Shown here: positions 1 to 10,087 of the stretch, piece by piece | How the letters are laid out: each line of letters begins with the position of its first letter | Position numbering within the stretch: position 1 is the stretch's first letter | Source of the DNA: Ptiloglossa arizonensis | Lineage: Eukaryota; Arthropoda; Insecta; Hymenoptera; Colletidae | Assembly: GCF_051014685.1 (NCBI RefSeq) | Contig: NW_027479441.1 | Span: 1 to 64,000 of the forward strand | Reading direction: 5' to 3' | DNA length: 64,000 bases | Program-made: the position numbers and the translations under genes | The notes under the pieces: generated by a model | Database searches by the model: none | Told to the model about the DNA's origin: nothing | What the model saw: the letters and a program-made list of their open reading frames with translations, nothing else

Positions 1-531
1 ACTCGAAACCAATAACTACAATGGCCTAGGCGAAAAATACACAGACCGTTGGATTCGGGCGAGTATCTGCTTTCAGATGCAACAGGAATTTCTCGAGTTC
101 GTCAATCCGTTCGCGAGATATGGGAGTTTAATGTTAAGGAATGGTTGAGAAACCATCAAAACTTTCGCAAGTCTGATACTCGAAACCAATAACTGGAATG
201 GCCTAGGGGAAAAGTACACACACCATTGTAATCGGGCGAGTTTCTGCTTTCAAATGCAACAGGAATTTCTCGAGTTCCTCAATCCGTTCGCGAGATATGG
301 GTGTTAGAAATTAAGGAATGGTTGAGAAACCGTCAAAATTTTCGCAAGTCTGATACTCGAAACCAATAACTACAATGGCCTAGGGGAAAAATTCACAGAC
401 CGTTGTAATCGGGCGAGTATCTTCTTTCAGATGCAACAGAAATTTCTCGAGTTCGTCAATCCGTTCGCGAGATATGGGAGTTTGAACTTAAGGAATGGTT
501 GAGGAACCATCAAAATTTTCGCAAGTGTGAT

Positions 532-687
532 ACTCGAAACCAATAACTACACACCATTGTAATCGGGCGAGCTTCTATTTTCAGATGCAACAGGAATTTC
601 TCGAGTTCGTCAATCCGTTCGCGAGATATGGGAGTTTAAGAGTTAAGGAATGTTTGAGAAACCAGTCAAAATTTTCGCAAGTCTGAT
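532..687. repeat. Monomer with a 23-bp internal deletion
   Basis: This monomer corresponds to monomer 4 of the 14-mer (10,619-10,795). It runs straight from AATAACT into ACACACCATTG, so about 23 bp containing the GGCC(T/A)AGG region are missing. Two one-base insertions further on bring its length to 156 bp. It is the largest within-monomer length change I saw in the window. It lies at the edge of the indel-rich stretch, so an assembly fault is as likely as a real deletion. Confidence 0.7.
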
Positions 688-3600
688 TCTCGAAACCAAT
701 AACTGGAATGGCCTGTAGGGAAAAGCTACACACACCATTGTAATCGGGCGCGTTTCTACTTTCAGATGCAACAGGAATATCTCGAGTTCGTCCATCCGTT
801 CGCGAGATATGGGAGTTTGAGGTTAAGGAATTGTTGAGAAACCATCAAAATTTTCGCATGTCTGATACTCGAAACCAATAACTGGATTGGCCTAGGGGAA
901 AAGTACAAATACCGTTGTAATCGTGGCGAGTTCTCTACTCTCCGACTGCAACAGAAATTTTTCGCGATTCGTCCATCCGTTCGCGAAATATCGGAGTTTG
1001 GAGTTAAGAGATGGTTGAGAAACATCAAAATTTTCGCAAGTCTGATTCACGAAACCAATAACTGGAATGGCCTAGGGGAAAAGAACAGACACCATTGTAA
1101 TCTGGCGAGTTTCTACTTTCAGATGCAACAGGAATTTCTCGAGTTCGTCAATCCGTTCTGCAAGATATGGATTATGAAGTTAAGGTATGATTGAGAAACC
1201 ATCAAAATTCTCGCACGTCTGATACTCGAAACCAATAACTGGAACGGCTAGGGAAAAGTACACACACCATTGTAATCGGGCGAGTTTCTGCTTTCAGATG
1301 CAATAGAAATTTCTCGAGTTAGTCAATCGTTCGCGAGATATGGGAGTTTGAAGTTAAGGAATGGGTTGAGAAACCATCAAAATTTTCGCATGTCGGATAC
1401 TCGAAAACCAATAACTACAATGGCCTAGGGGAAAAATACAAATACCGTTGTAATCGTGAGAGTTTCTACTCTCCGATGCAACAGAAATTTTTTCGGCTTC
1501 GTCAATCCGTTCGCGAAGATATCGGAGTTTGGAGTTAAGAGATGGTTGAGAAACCATCAAAATTTTCGCAAAGTCTGATTCACGAAACCAATAACTGGAA
1601 TGGCCCTAGGGGAAAAGAACAGACACCGTTGTAATCGGGCGAGTTTCTACTTTCAGATGCAACAGGAACTTTCTCGAGTTCGTCAATCCGTTCGCGAGAA
1701 ATGGGAGTTTAATGTTAAGGAAATGGTTGAGAAACCATCAAAACTTCGCAAGTCTGATACTCGAAACCAATAACTGAATGGCCTAGGGTAAAAAGTACAG
1801 CACACCATTGTAATCGGGCGAGTTTCTGCTTTCAGAATGCAGGAAATTCTCGAGTTCCTGCAAATCCGTTCGCGAGATATGGGTGTTAGAAATTAAGGAA
1901 TGGTTGAGAAACCTTCAAAATTTTCGCAAGTCTGATGCTCGAAACCAATAACTACAATGGCCTAGGGGAAAAATTCACAGACGTTGTAATCGGGCGAGTA
2001 TTCTTCTTTCAGATGCAACAGAAATTTCTCGAGTTCGTCAATCCGTTCGCGAGTTATGGGAGTTTGAACTTAAGGAATGGTTGAGGGAACCATCAAAATT
2101 TTCGCACGTGTGATACGTCAAACCAATAACTGGATTGGCCAAGGGGAAAAAGTACACACACCATTGTACTCGGGCGAGCTTCTATTTTTCAGATGCAACA
2201 GGAATTTCTCGAGTTCGTCAATCCCGTTCGCGAGATATGGGAGTTTAAAGTTAAGGAATGTTTGAGAAACCATCAAAATTTTCGCAAGTCTGATCTCGAA
2301 ACCAATAACTGGAATGGCCCTAGGGGAAAAAGTACACATCACCATTTGTAATCGGGCGCGCGTTTCTACTTTCAGATGCAATAGGAATTTTCTCGAGTTA
2401 GTCAATCCGTTCGCGAGATATGGGAGTTTGAAGTTAAGGAATGGGTTGAGAAAACCATCAAATTTTCGCAAGTCGGATACTCGAAACCAATAACTACGAA
2501 TGGCCTAGGGAAAAATACAAATACCGTTGTAATCGTGAGAGTTTCTACTCTCCGATGCAACAAGAATTTTGTCGGATTCGTCAATCCGTTCGCGAAATAT
2601 CGGAGTTTGGAGTTAAGAGATGGTTGAGAAACCATCAAAATTTTCGCAAGTCTGATTCACGAAACCAATAACTGGAATGGCCTAGGGGAAAAGAACAGAC
2701 ACCGTGGTAATCGGGCGAGTTTCTACTTTCAGATGCAACAGGAATTTCTCGAGTTCGTCAATCCGTTCGCGAGAAATGGGAGTTTAATGTTAAGGAAGTG
2801 GTTGAGAAACCATCAAAACTTTCGCAAGTCTGATACTCGAAACCAATAACTGGAATGGCCTAGGGGAAAAGTACACACACCATTGTAATTCGGGCGAGTT
2901 TCTGCTTTCAATGCAACAGGAAATTCTCGAGTTCCTCAATCCGTTCGCGAGGATATGGGTGTTAGAAATTAAGGAATGGTTGAGAAACCGGTCAAATTTT
3001 CGCAAGTCTGATACTCGAAACCAATAACTCCAAAGGCCTAGGGGGAAAATTCACAGACCGTTGTAATCGGGCGAGTATCTCTTTCAGATGCAACAGAAAT
3101 TTCTCGAGTTCGTCAATCCGTTCGCGAGATATGGGAGTTTGAACTTAAGGAATGGTTGAGGAACCATCAAAATTTTCGCAAGTGTGATACTCGAAACCAA
3201 TAACTGGATTGGCCAAGGGAAAAGTACACACACCATTGTAATCGGGCGAGCTTCTATTTTCAGATGCAACAGGAATTTCTCGAGTTCGTCAATCCGTTCG
3301 CGAGATATGGAGTTTAAAGTTAAGGAATGTTTGAGAAACCATCAAAATTTTCGCAAGTCTGATTCTCGAAACAATAACTGGAATGCCTAGGGGAAAAGTA
3401 CACACCACCATGTGTAATCGGGCGGCGTTCTACTTTCAGATGCAACAGGAATATCTCGAGTTCGTCCATCCGTTCGCGAGATATGGGAGTTTGAGGTTAA
3501 GGAATTGTTGAGAAACCATCAAAATTTTCGCATGTCTGATACTCGAAACCAATAACTGGATTGGCCTAGGGAAAAGTACAAATACCGTTGTAATCGTGAG

Positions 3601-4256
3601 AGTTTCTACTCTCCGATGCAACAGAAATTTTTCGGATTCGTCAATCGTTTCGCGAAATATCGGAGTTTGGAGTTAAGAGATGGTTTGAGAAACCATCAAA
3701 ATTTTCGCAAGTCTGATTCACGAACCAATAACTGGAATGGCCGAGGGGAAAAGAACAGACACATTGTAATCTGGCGAGTTTCTACTTTCAGATGCAACAG
3801 GAATTTCTCGAGTTCGTCAATCCGTTCGCAAGATATGGGATTATGAAGTTAAGGTATGATTGAGAAACCATCAAAATTCTCGCACGTCTGATACTCGAAA
3901 CCAATAACTGGAACGGCCTAGGGAAAAGTACACAGCACCATTGTAATCGGCGAGTTTCTGCTTTCAGATGCAATAGGAATTTCTCGAGTTAGTCAATCCG
4001 GTTCGCGAGATATGGGAGTTGTGAAGTTAAGGAATGGTTGAGAAACCATCAAAATTTCGCATGTCGGATACTCGAAACCAATAACTACAATGGCCTAGGG
4101 AAAAATACAAATACCGTTGTAATCGTGAGAGTTTCTACTCTCCGATGCAACAGAAATTTTTCGGATTCGTCAATCCGTTCGCGAAATATCGAAGTTTGGA
4201 GTTAAGAGATGGTTGAGAAACCATCAAAATTTTCGCAAGTCTGATTCACGAAACCC
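640..4256. other. Indel-rich stretch, probable unpolished assembly sequence
   Basis: Successive start-to-start distances from 688 to 4,424 are 179, 180, 177, 175, 181, 179, 178, 178, 180, 184, 178, 178, 178, 176, 175, 177, 177, 175, 177, 176 and 178. Seventeen of 21 therefore differ from 177, whereas the next 102 monomers contain only three indels in total. The changes are scattered one- or two-base gains and losses, often in homopolymers (GGCCCTAGG, AAACCC, TTTTCTCG). The stretch otherwise matches the 14-mer HOR monomers in order. The pattern fits raw long-read error rather than biological divergence, although decay at an array edge cannot be excluded. Confidence 0.75.
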
Positions 4257-5485
4257 AATAACTGGAATGGCCTAGGGGAAAAGAACAGACACCGTTGTAA
4301 TCGGGCGAGTTTCTACTTTCAGATGCAACAGGAATTTCTCGAGTTCGTCAATCCGTTCGCGAGAAATGGGAGTTTAATGTTAAGGAATGGTTGAGAAACC
4401 ATCAAAACTTTCGCAAGTCTGATACTCGAAACCAATAACTGGAATGGCCTAGGGGAAAAGTACACACACCATTGTAATCGGGCGAGTTTCTGCTTTCAAA
4501 TGCAACAGGAAATTCTCGAGTTCGTCAATCCGTTCGCGAAATATGGGTGTTAGAAATTAAGGAATGGTTGAGAAACCATCAAAATTTTCGCAAGTCTGAT
4601 ACTCGAAACCAATAACTACAATGGCCTAGGGGAAAAATACACACACCATTGTAATCGGGCAAGCTTCTACTTTCAGATGCAACAGGAATTTCTCGAGTTC
4701 GTCAATCCGTTCGCGAGATATGGGAGTTTACAGTTAAGGAATGGTTGAGAAACCATCAAAATTTTCGCAAGTCTGATTCTCGAAACCAATAACTGGAATG
4801 GCCTAGGGGAAAAATACACACACCATTGTAATCGGGCGGGTTTCTACTTTCAGATGCAACAGGAATATCTCGAGTTCGTCAATCCGTTCGCGAGATATGG
4901 GAGTTTGAAGTTAAGGAATTGTTGAGAAACCATCAAAATTTTCGCATGTCTGATACTCGAAACCAATAACTGGATTGGCCTAGGGGAAAAGTACACACAC
5001 CGTTGTAATCGGGCGAGTTTCTACTTTCAGATGCAACAGGAATTTCTCGAGTTCGTCAATCCGTTCGCGAGAAATGGGAGTTAGAAGTTAAGGAATGGTT
5101 GAGAGACAATCAAAATTTTCGCAAGTCTGATACTCGAAACCAATAACTACAATGGCCTAGGCGAAAAATACACAGACCGTTGGATTCGGGCGAGTATCTG
5201 CTTTCAGATGCAACAGGAATTTCTCGAGTTCGTCAATCCGTTCGCGAGATATGGGAGTTTGAACTTAAGGAATGGTTGAGGAACCATCAAAATTTTCGCA
5301 AGTGTGATACTCGAAACCAATAACTGGATTGGCCAAGGGGAAAAGTACAAACACCATTGTAATCTGGCGAGTTTCTACTTTCAGATGCAACAGGAATTTC
5401 TCGAGTTCGTCAATCCGTTCGCAAGATATGGGATTATGAAGTTAAGGTATGATTGAGAAACCATCAAAATTCTCGCACGTCTGAT

Positions 5486-5662
5486 ACTCGAAACCAATAA
5501 CTGGAACGGCCTAGGGGAAAAGTACACACACCATTGTAATCGGGCGAGTTTCTGCTTTCAGATGCAACAGGAATTTCTCGAGTTAGTCAATCCGTTCGCG
5601 AGATATGGGAGTTTGAAGTTAAGGAATGGTTGAGAAACCATCAAAATTTTCGCATGTCGGAT
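5486..5662. repeat. Reference 177-bp monomer (near consensus)
   Basis: This copy is close to the commonest sequence and shows the internal landmarks: CCTAGG (5,510-5,515), CCATTGTAATCGGGC (5,531-5,545), CTCGAG (5,577-5,582), TCGCGA (5,596-5,601), the GAGA-loop dyad (5,626-5,641) and AAAATTTT (5,643-5,650). Most copies keep CCTAGG, CTCGAG and TCGCGA, so an AvrII, XhoI or NruI digest should give a 177-bp ladder wherever methylation allows. The phase (starting at ACTCG) is my choice; a tandem repeat has no natural start. Confidence 0.95.
5626..5641. other. Perfect dyad, 6-bp stem with GAGA loop (representative)
   Basis: ATGGTT-GAGA-AACCAT is a perfect inverted repeat at monomer positions 141-156, with a loop of the GNRA class if transcribed from this strand. 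It recurs in most monomers. Common variants keep the stem and change the loop (GAGG), or break one pair (ATTGTT, ATGTTT, ATGGCT against AACCAT). A dyad able to form a cruciform, or a hairpin in a satellite transcript, is plausible. No function is shown by the sequence. Confidence 0.85.
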
Positions 5663-5839
5663 ACTCGAAACCAATAACTACAATGGCCTAGGGGAAAAAT
5701 ACAAATACCGTTGTAATCGTGAGAGTTTCTACTCTCCGATGCAACAGAAATTTTTCGGATTCGTCAATCCGTTCGCGAAATATCGGAGTTTGGAGTTAAG
5801 AGATGGTTGAGAAACCATCAAAACTTTCGCAAGTCTGAT
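5663..5839. repeat. Monomer subtype with CTCTCCGATG and TTCGCGAA
   Basis: This subtype carries linked changes: CGTGAGAG in place of CGGGCGAG, CTACTCTCCGATG in place of CTACTTTCAGATG, TTTTTCGGATTCG in place of the XhoI region, and an 8-bp palindrome TTCGCGAA followed by ATATCGG. It also has GGAGTTAAGAGATGG downstream. Copies recur between about 0.9 and 17 kb, then only partial forms at about 17.4, 18.8 and 19.5 kb. I found none after about 19.6 kb, so it is a regional marker of the 14-mer HOR zone. Confidence 0.9.
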
Positions 5840-6547
5840 ACTCGAAACCAATAACTGGAATGGCCTAGGGGAAAAGTACACACACCATTGTAATCGGGCG
5901 AGTTTCTGCTTTCAAATGCAACAGGAAATTCTCGAGTTCGTCAATCCGTTCGCGAAATATGGGTGTTAGAAATTAAGGAATGGTTGAGAAACCATCAAAA
6001 TTTTCGCAAGTCTGATACTCGAAACCACTAACTACAATGGCCTAGGGGAAAAATACACACACCATTGTAATCGGGCGAGCTTCTACTTTCAGATGCAACA
6101 GGAATTTCTCGAGTTCGTCAATCCGTTCGCGAGATATGGGAGTTTACAGTTAAGGAATGGTTGAGAAACCATCAAAATTTTCGCAAGTCTGATTCTCGAA
6201 ACCAATAACTGGAATGGCCTAGGGGAAAAATACACACACCATTGTAATCGGGCGGGTTTCTACTTTCAGATGCAACAGGAATATCTCGAGTTCGTCAATC
6301 CGTTCGCGAGATATGGGAGTTTGAAGTTAAGGAATTGTTGAGAAACCATCAAAATTTTCGCATGTCTGATACTCGAAACCAATAACTGGATTGGCCTAGG
6401 GGAAAAGTACACACACCGTTGTAATCGGGCGAGTTTCTACTTTCAGATGCAACAGGAATTTCTCGAGTTCGTCAATCCGTTCGCGAGAAATGGGAGTTAG
6501 AAGTTAAGGAATGGTTGAGAGACAATCAAAATTTTCGCAAGTGTGAT

Positions 6548-7500
6548 ACTCGAAACCAATAACTACAATGGCCTAGGGGAAAAATACAAATACCGTTGTA
6601 ATCGTGAGAGTTTCTACTCTCCGATGCAACAGAAATTTTTCGGATTCGTCAATCCGTTCGCGAAATATCGGAGTTTGGAGTTAAGAGATGGTTGAGAAAC
6701 CATCAAAATTTTCGCAGGTCTGATTCACGAAACCAATAACTGGAATGGCCTAGGGGAAAAGAACAGACACCATTGTAATCTGGCGAGTTTCTACTTTCAG
6801 ATGCAACAGGAATTTCTCGAGTTAGTCAATCCGTTCGCGAGATATGGGAGTTTGAAGTTAAGGAATGGTTGAGAAGTCATCAAAATTTTCGCATGTCGGA
6901 TACCCGAAACCAATAACTACAATGGCCTAGCGGAGAAATACGAATACCGTTGTAATCGTGAGAGTTTCTACTCTCCGATGCAACAGAAATTTTTCGGATT
7001 CGTCAATCCGTTCGCGAAATATCGGAGTTTAGATTTAAGAGATGGTTGAGAAACCATCAAAATTTTCGCAAGTCTGATACTCGAAACCAATAACTGGAAA
7101 GGCCTAGGGGAAAAGTACAGACACCATTGTAATCGGGCGAGTTTCTACTTTCAGATGCAACAGGAATTTCTCGAGTTCGTCAATCCGTTCGCAAGATATG
7201 GGATTATGAAGTTAAGGTATGATTGAGAAACCATCAAAATTCTCGCACGTCTGATACTCGAAACAAATAACTGGAACGGCCTAGGGGAAAAGTACACACA
7301 CCATTGTAATCGGGCGAGTTTCTGCTTTCAGATGCAATAGGAATTTCTCGAGTTAGTCAATCCGTTCGCGAGATATGGGAGTTTGAAGTTAAGGAATGGT
7401 TGAGGAACCATCAAAATTTTCGCAAGTCTGATACTCGAAACTAATAACTGGAACGGCCTAGGGGAAAAGTACACACACCATTGTAATCGGGCGAGTTTCT
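6548..7500. repeat. Segmental duplication, copy 1 of 3
   Basis: This stretch of about 5.4 monomers matches 8,141-9,090 at an offset of 1,593 bp (9 x 177), and 15,398-16,340 at a further 7,257 bp (41 x 177). Diagnostic shared variants include GAAGTCATC, GGATACCCGAAACC, CTAGCGGAGAAATACG and GTTTAGATTTAAGAG. The left edge falls close to a monomer start, where the upstream sequence stops matching. Confidence 0.85.
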
Positions 7501-8140
7501 GCTTTCAGATGCAATAGGAATTTCTCGAGTTAGTCAATCCGTTCGCGAGATATGGGAGTTTGAAGTTAAGGAATGGTTGAGAAACCATCAAAATTTTCGC
7601 ATGTCGGATACTCGAAACCAATAACTACAATGGCCTAGGGGAAAAATACAAATACCGTTGTAATCGTGAGAGTTTCTACTCTCCGATGCAACAGAAATTT
7701 TTCGGATTCGTCAATCCGTTCGCGAAATATCGGAGTTTGGAGTTAAGAGATGGTTGAGAAACCATCAAAATTTTCGCAAGTCTGATTCACGAAACCAATA
7801 ACTGGAATGGCCTAGGGGAAAAGAACAGACACCGTTGTAATCGGGCGTGTTTCTACTTTCAGATGCAACAGGAATTTCTCGAGTTCGTCAATCCGTTCGC
7901 GAGAAATGGGAGTTTAATGTTAAGGAATGGTTGAGAAACCATCAAAACTTTCGCAAGTCTGATACTCGAAACCAATAACTGGAATGGCCTAGGGGAAAAG
8001 TACACACACCATTGTAATCGGGCGAGTTTCTGCTTTCAGATGCAATAGGAATTTCTCGAGTTAGTCAATCCGTTCGCGAGATATGGGAGTTTGAAGTTAA
8101 GGAATGGTTGAGAAACCATCAAAATTTTCGCATGTCGGAT

Positions 8141-9090
8141 ACTCGAAACCAATAACTACAATGGCCTAGGGGAAAAATACAAATACCGTTGTAATCGTGA
8201 GAGTTTCTACTCTCCGATGCAACAGAAATTTTTCGGATTCGTCAATCCGTTCGCGAAATATCGGAGTTTGGAGTTAAGAGATGGTTGAGAAACCATCAAA
8301 ATTTTCGCAAGTCTGATTCACGAAACCAATAACTGGAATGGCCTAGGGGAAAAGAACAGACACCATTGTAATCTGGCCAGTTTCTACTTTCAGATGCAAC
8401 AGGAATTTCTCGAGTTAGTCAATCCGTTCGCGAGATATGGGAGTTTGAAGTTAAGGAATGGTTGAGAAGTCATCAAAATTTTCGCATGTCGGATACCCGA
8501 AACCAATAACTACAATGGCCTAGCGGAGAAATACGAATACCGTTGTAATCGTGAGAGTTTCTACTCTCCGATGCAACAGAAATTTTTCGGATTCGTCAAT
8601 CCGTTCGCGAAATATCGGAGTTTAGATTTAAGAGATGGTTGAGAAACCATCAAAATTTTCGCAAGTCTGATACTCGAAACCAATAACTGGAAAGGCCTAG
8701 GGGAAAAGTACAGACACCATTGTAATCGGGCGAGTTTCTACTTTCAGATGCAACAGGAATTTCTCGAGTTCGTCAATCCGTTCGCAAGATATGGGATTAT
8801 GAAGTTAAGGTATGATTGAGAAACCATCAAAATTCTCGCACGTCTGATACTAGAAACAAATAACTGGAACGGCCTAGGGGAAAAGTACACACACCATTGT
8901 AATCGGGCGAGTTTCTGCTTTCAGATGCAATAGGAATTTCTCGAGTTAGTCAATCCGTTCGCGAGATATGGGAGTTTGAAGTTAAGGAATGGTTGAGGAA
9001 CCATCAAAATTTTCGCAAGTCTGATACTCGAAACTAATAACTGGAACGGCCTAGGGGAAAAGTACACACACCATTGCAATCGGGCGAGTT
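8141..9090. repeat. Segmental duplication, copy 2 of 3
   Basis: Matches 6,548-7,500 with few differences, for example CTGGCCAG for CTGGCGAG near 8,375 and TACTAGAAAC for TACTCGAAAC near 8,849. On the right it stops matching just after CCATTGCAATCGGG. Confidence 0.85.
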
Positions 9091-9202
9091 TCTACTTTCA
9101 GATGCAACAGGAATTTCTCGAGTTCGTCAATCCGTTCGCGAGAAATGGGAGTTAGAAGTTAAGGAATGGTTGAGAGACAATCAAAATTATCGCAAGTCTG
9201 AT

Positions 9203-10087
9203 ACTCGAAACCAATAACTACAATTGCCTAGGCGAAAAATACACAGACCGTTGGATTCGGGCGAGTATCTGCTTTCAGATGCAACAGGAATTTCTCGAGT
9301 TCGTCAATCCGTTCGCGAGATATGGGAGTTTAATGTTAAGGAATGGTTGAGAAACCATCAAAACTTTCGCAAGTCTGATACTCGAAACCAATAACTGGAA
9401 TGGCCTAGGGGAAAAGTACACACACCATTGTAATCGGGCGAGTTTCTGCTTTCAAATGCAACAGGAATTTCTCGAGTTCGTCAATCCGTTCGCGAAATAT
9501 GGGTGTTAGAAATTAAGGAATGGTTGAGAAACCATCAAAATTTTCGCAAGTCTGATACTCGAAACCACTAACTACAATGGCCTAGGGGAAAAATACACAC
9601 ACCATTGTAATCGGGCGAGCTTCTACTTTCAGATGCAACAGGAATTTCTCGAGTTCGTCAATCCGTTCGCGAGATATGGGAGTTTACAGTTAAGGAATGG
9701 TTGAGAAACCATCAAAATTTTCGCAAGTCTGATTCTCGAAACCAATAACTGGAATGGCCTAGGGGAAAAATACACACACCATTGTAATCGGGCGGGTTTC
9801 TACTTTCAGATGCAACAGGAATATCTCGAGTTCGTCAATCCGTTCGCGAGATATGGGAGTTTGAAGTTAAGGAATTGTTGAGAAACCACCAAAATTTTCG
9901 CATGTCTGATACTCGAAACCAATAACTGGATTGGCCTAGGGGAAAAGTACACACACCGTTGTAATCGGGCGAGTTTCTACTTTCAGATGCAACAGGAATT
10001 TCTCGAGTTCGTCAATCCGTTCGCGAGAAATGGGAGTTAGAAGTTAAGGAATGGTTGAGAGACAATCAAAATTTTCGCAAGTGTGAT
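9203..10087. repeat. Five-monomer HOR derivative (1, 2/11, 12, 13, 14)
   Basis: Exactly 885 bp, or 5 x 177. It opens with the monomer 1 type (AGGCGAAAAAT, GTTGGATTCGGG), passes to a hybrid of monomers 2 and 11 (TTTCAAATG, then GCGAAATATGGGTG), and continues with 12, 13 and 14. It then meets a complete 14-mer at 10,088. The simplest explanation is loss of nine monomers by in-register exchange inside monomers 2 and 11. Confidence 0.8.

Larger units (their letters stand above)
1..5131. repeat. Deleted derivatives of the 14-monomer HOR (29 monomers)
   Basis: Numbering the 14-mer at 10,088-12,565 as monomers 1 to 14, this block reads 1-10, then hybrid 11/2, 3, 4, hybrid 5/8, 9, 10, then hybrid 11/2, 3 to 14. 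That is 29 monomers: 5,131 bp against an ideal 5,133. The order is always ascending within a run, and each jump occurs inside a monomer at matching phase. This is what unequal crossing-over between HOR copies would leave. Much of the block (about 640-4,256) is degraded by single-base indels, so assignments there rest on diagnostic variants such as GTCCATCC, GTTCCTC and CTCTCCGATG. Confidence 0.8.
5132..9202. repeat. Rearranged 14-mer HOR derivatives, 23 monomers
   Basis: The block is exactly 23 x 177 bp. It begins with hybrid 1/3 (5,132) and hybrid 4/7 (5,309), then monomer 8 (5,486) and 9 (5,663), then 11 to 14 (5,840-6,547), then jumps back to monomer 9-like sequence at 6,548. It includes two copies of a 9-monomer segment offset by 1,593 bp. 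The same two opening hybrids recur at 14,867, so this rearranged form was itself copied. Confidence 0.75.

Noticed and set aside
532..687. The short monomer as an insertion or excision site of a mobile element.
   Set aside because: It is a simple 23-bp loss with no flanking duplication or element remnant, and it borders the indel-rich low-quality stretch.
2118..2471. The longest open reading frame, 117 codons on the minus strand, and about twenty similar short frames elsewhere.
   Set aside because: All lie in satellite monomers, repeat the same peptide words (such as LPYLANGLTNSR) every 59 codons because 177 = 3 x 59, and many exist only where indels shift the frame. No domain, ribosome-binding context or codon signal was seen.
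5510..5515. CCTAGG, CTCGAG and TCGCGA as functional protein-binding sites.
   Set aside because: They are useful restriction landmarks, but six-base palindromes alone give no evidence of binding, and several subtypes lose them freely.
5486..5662. A sub-repeat structure of three 59-bp units within the monomer.
   Set aside because: 177 is 3 x 59, but the three thirds do not align beyond short words such as GAAACCA and CTCGA, so the number is probably a coincidence.
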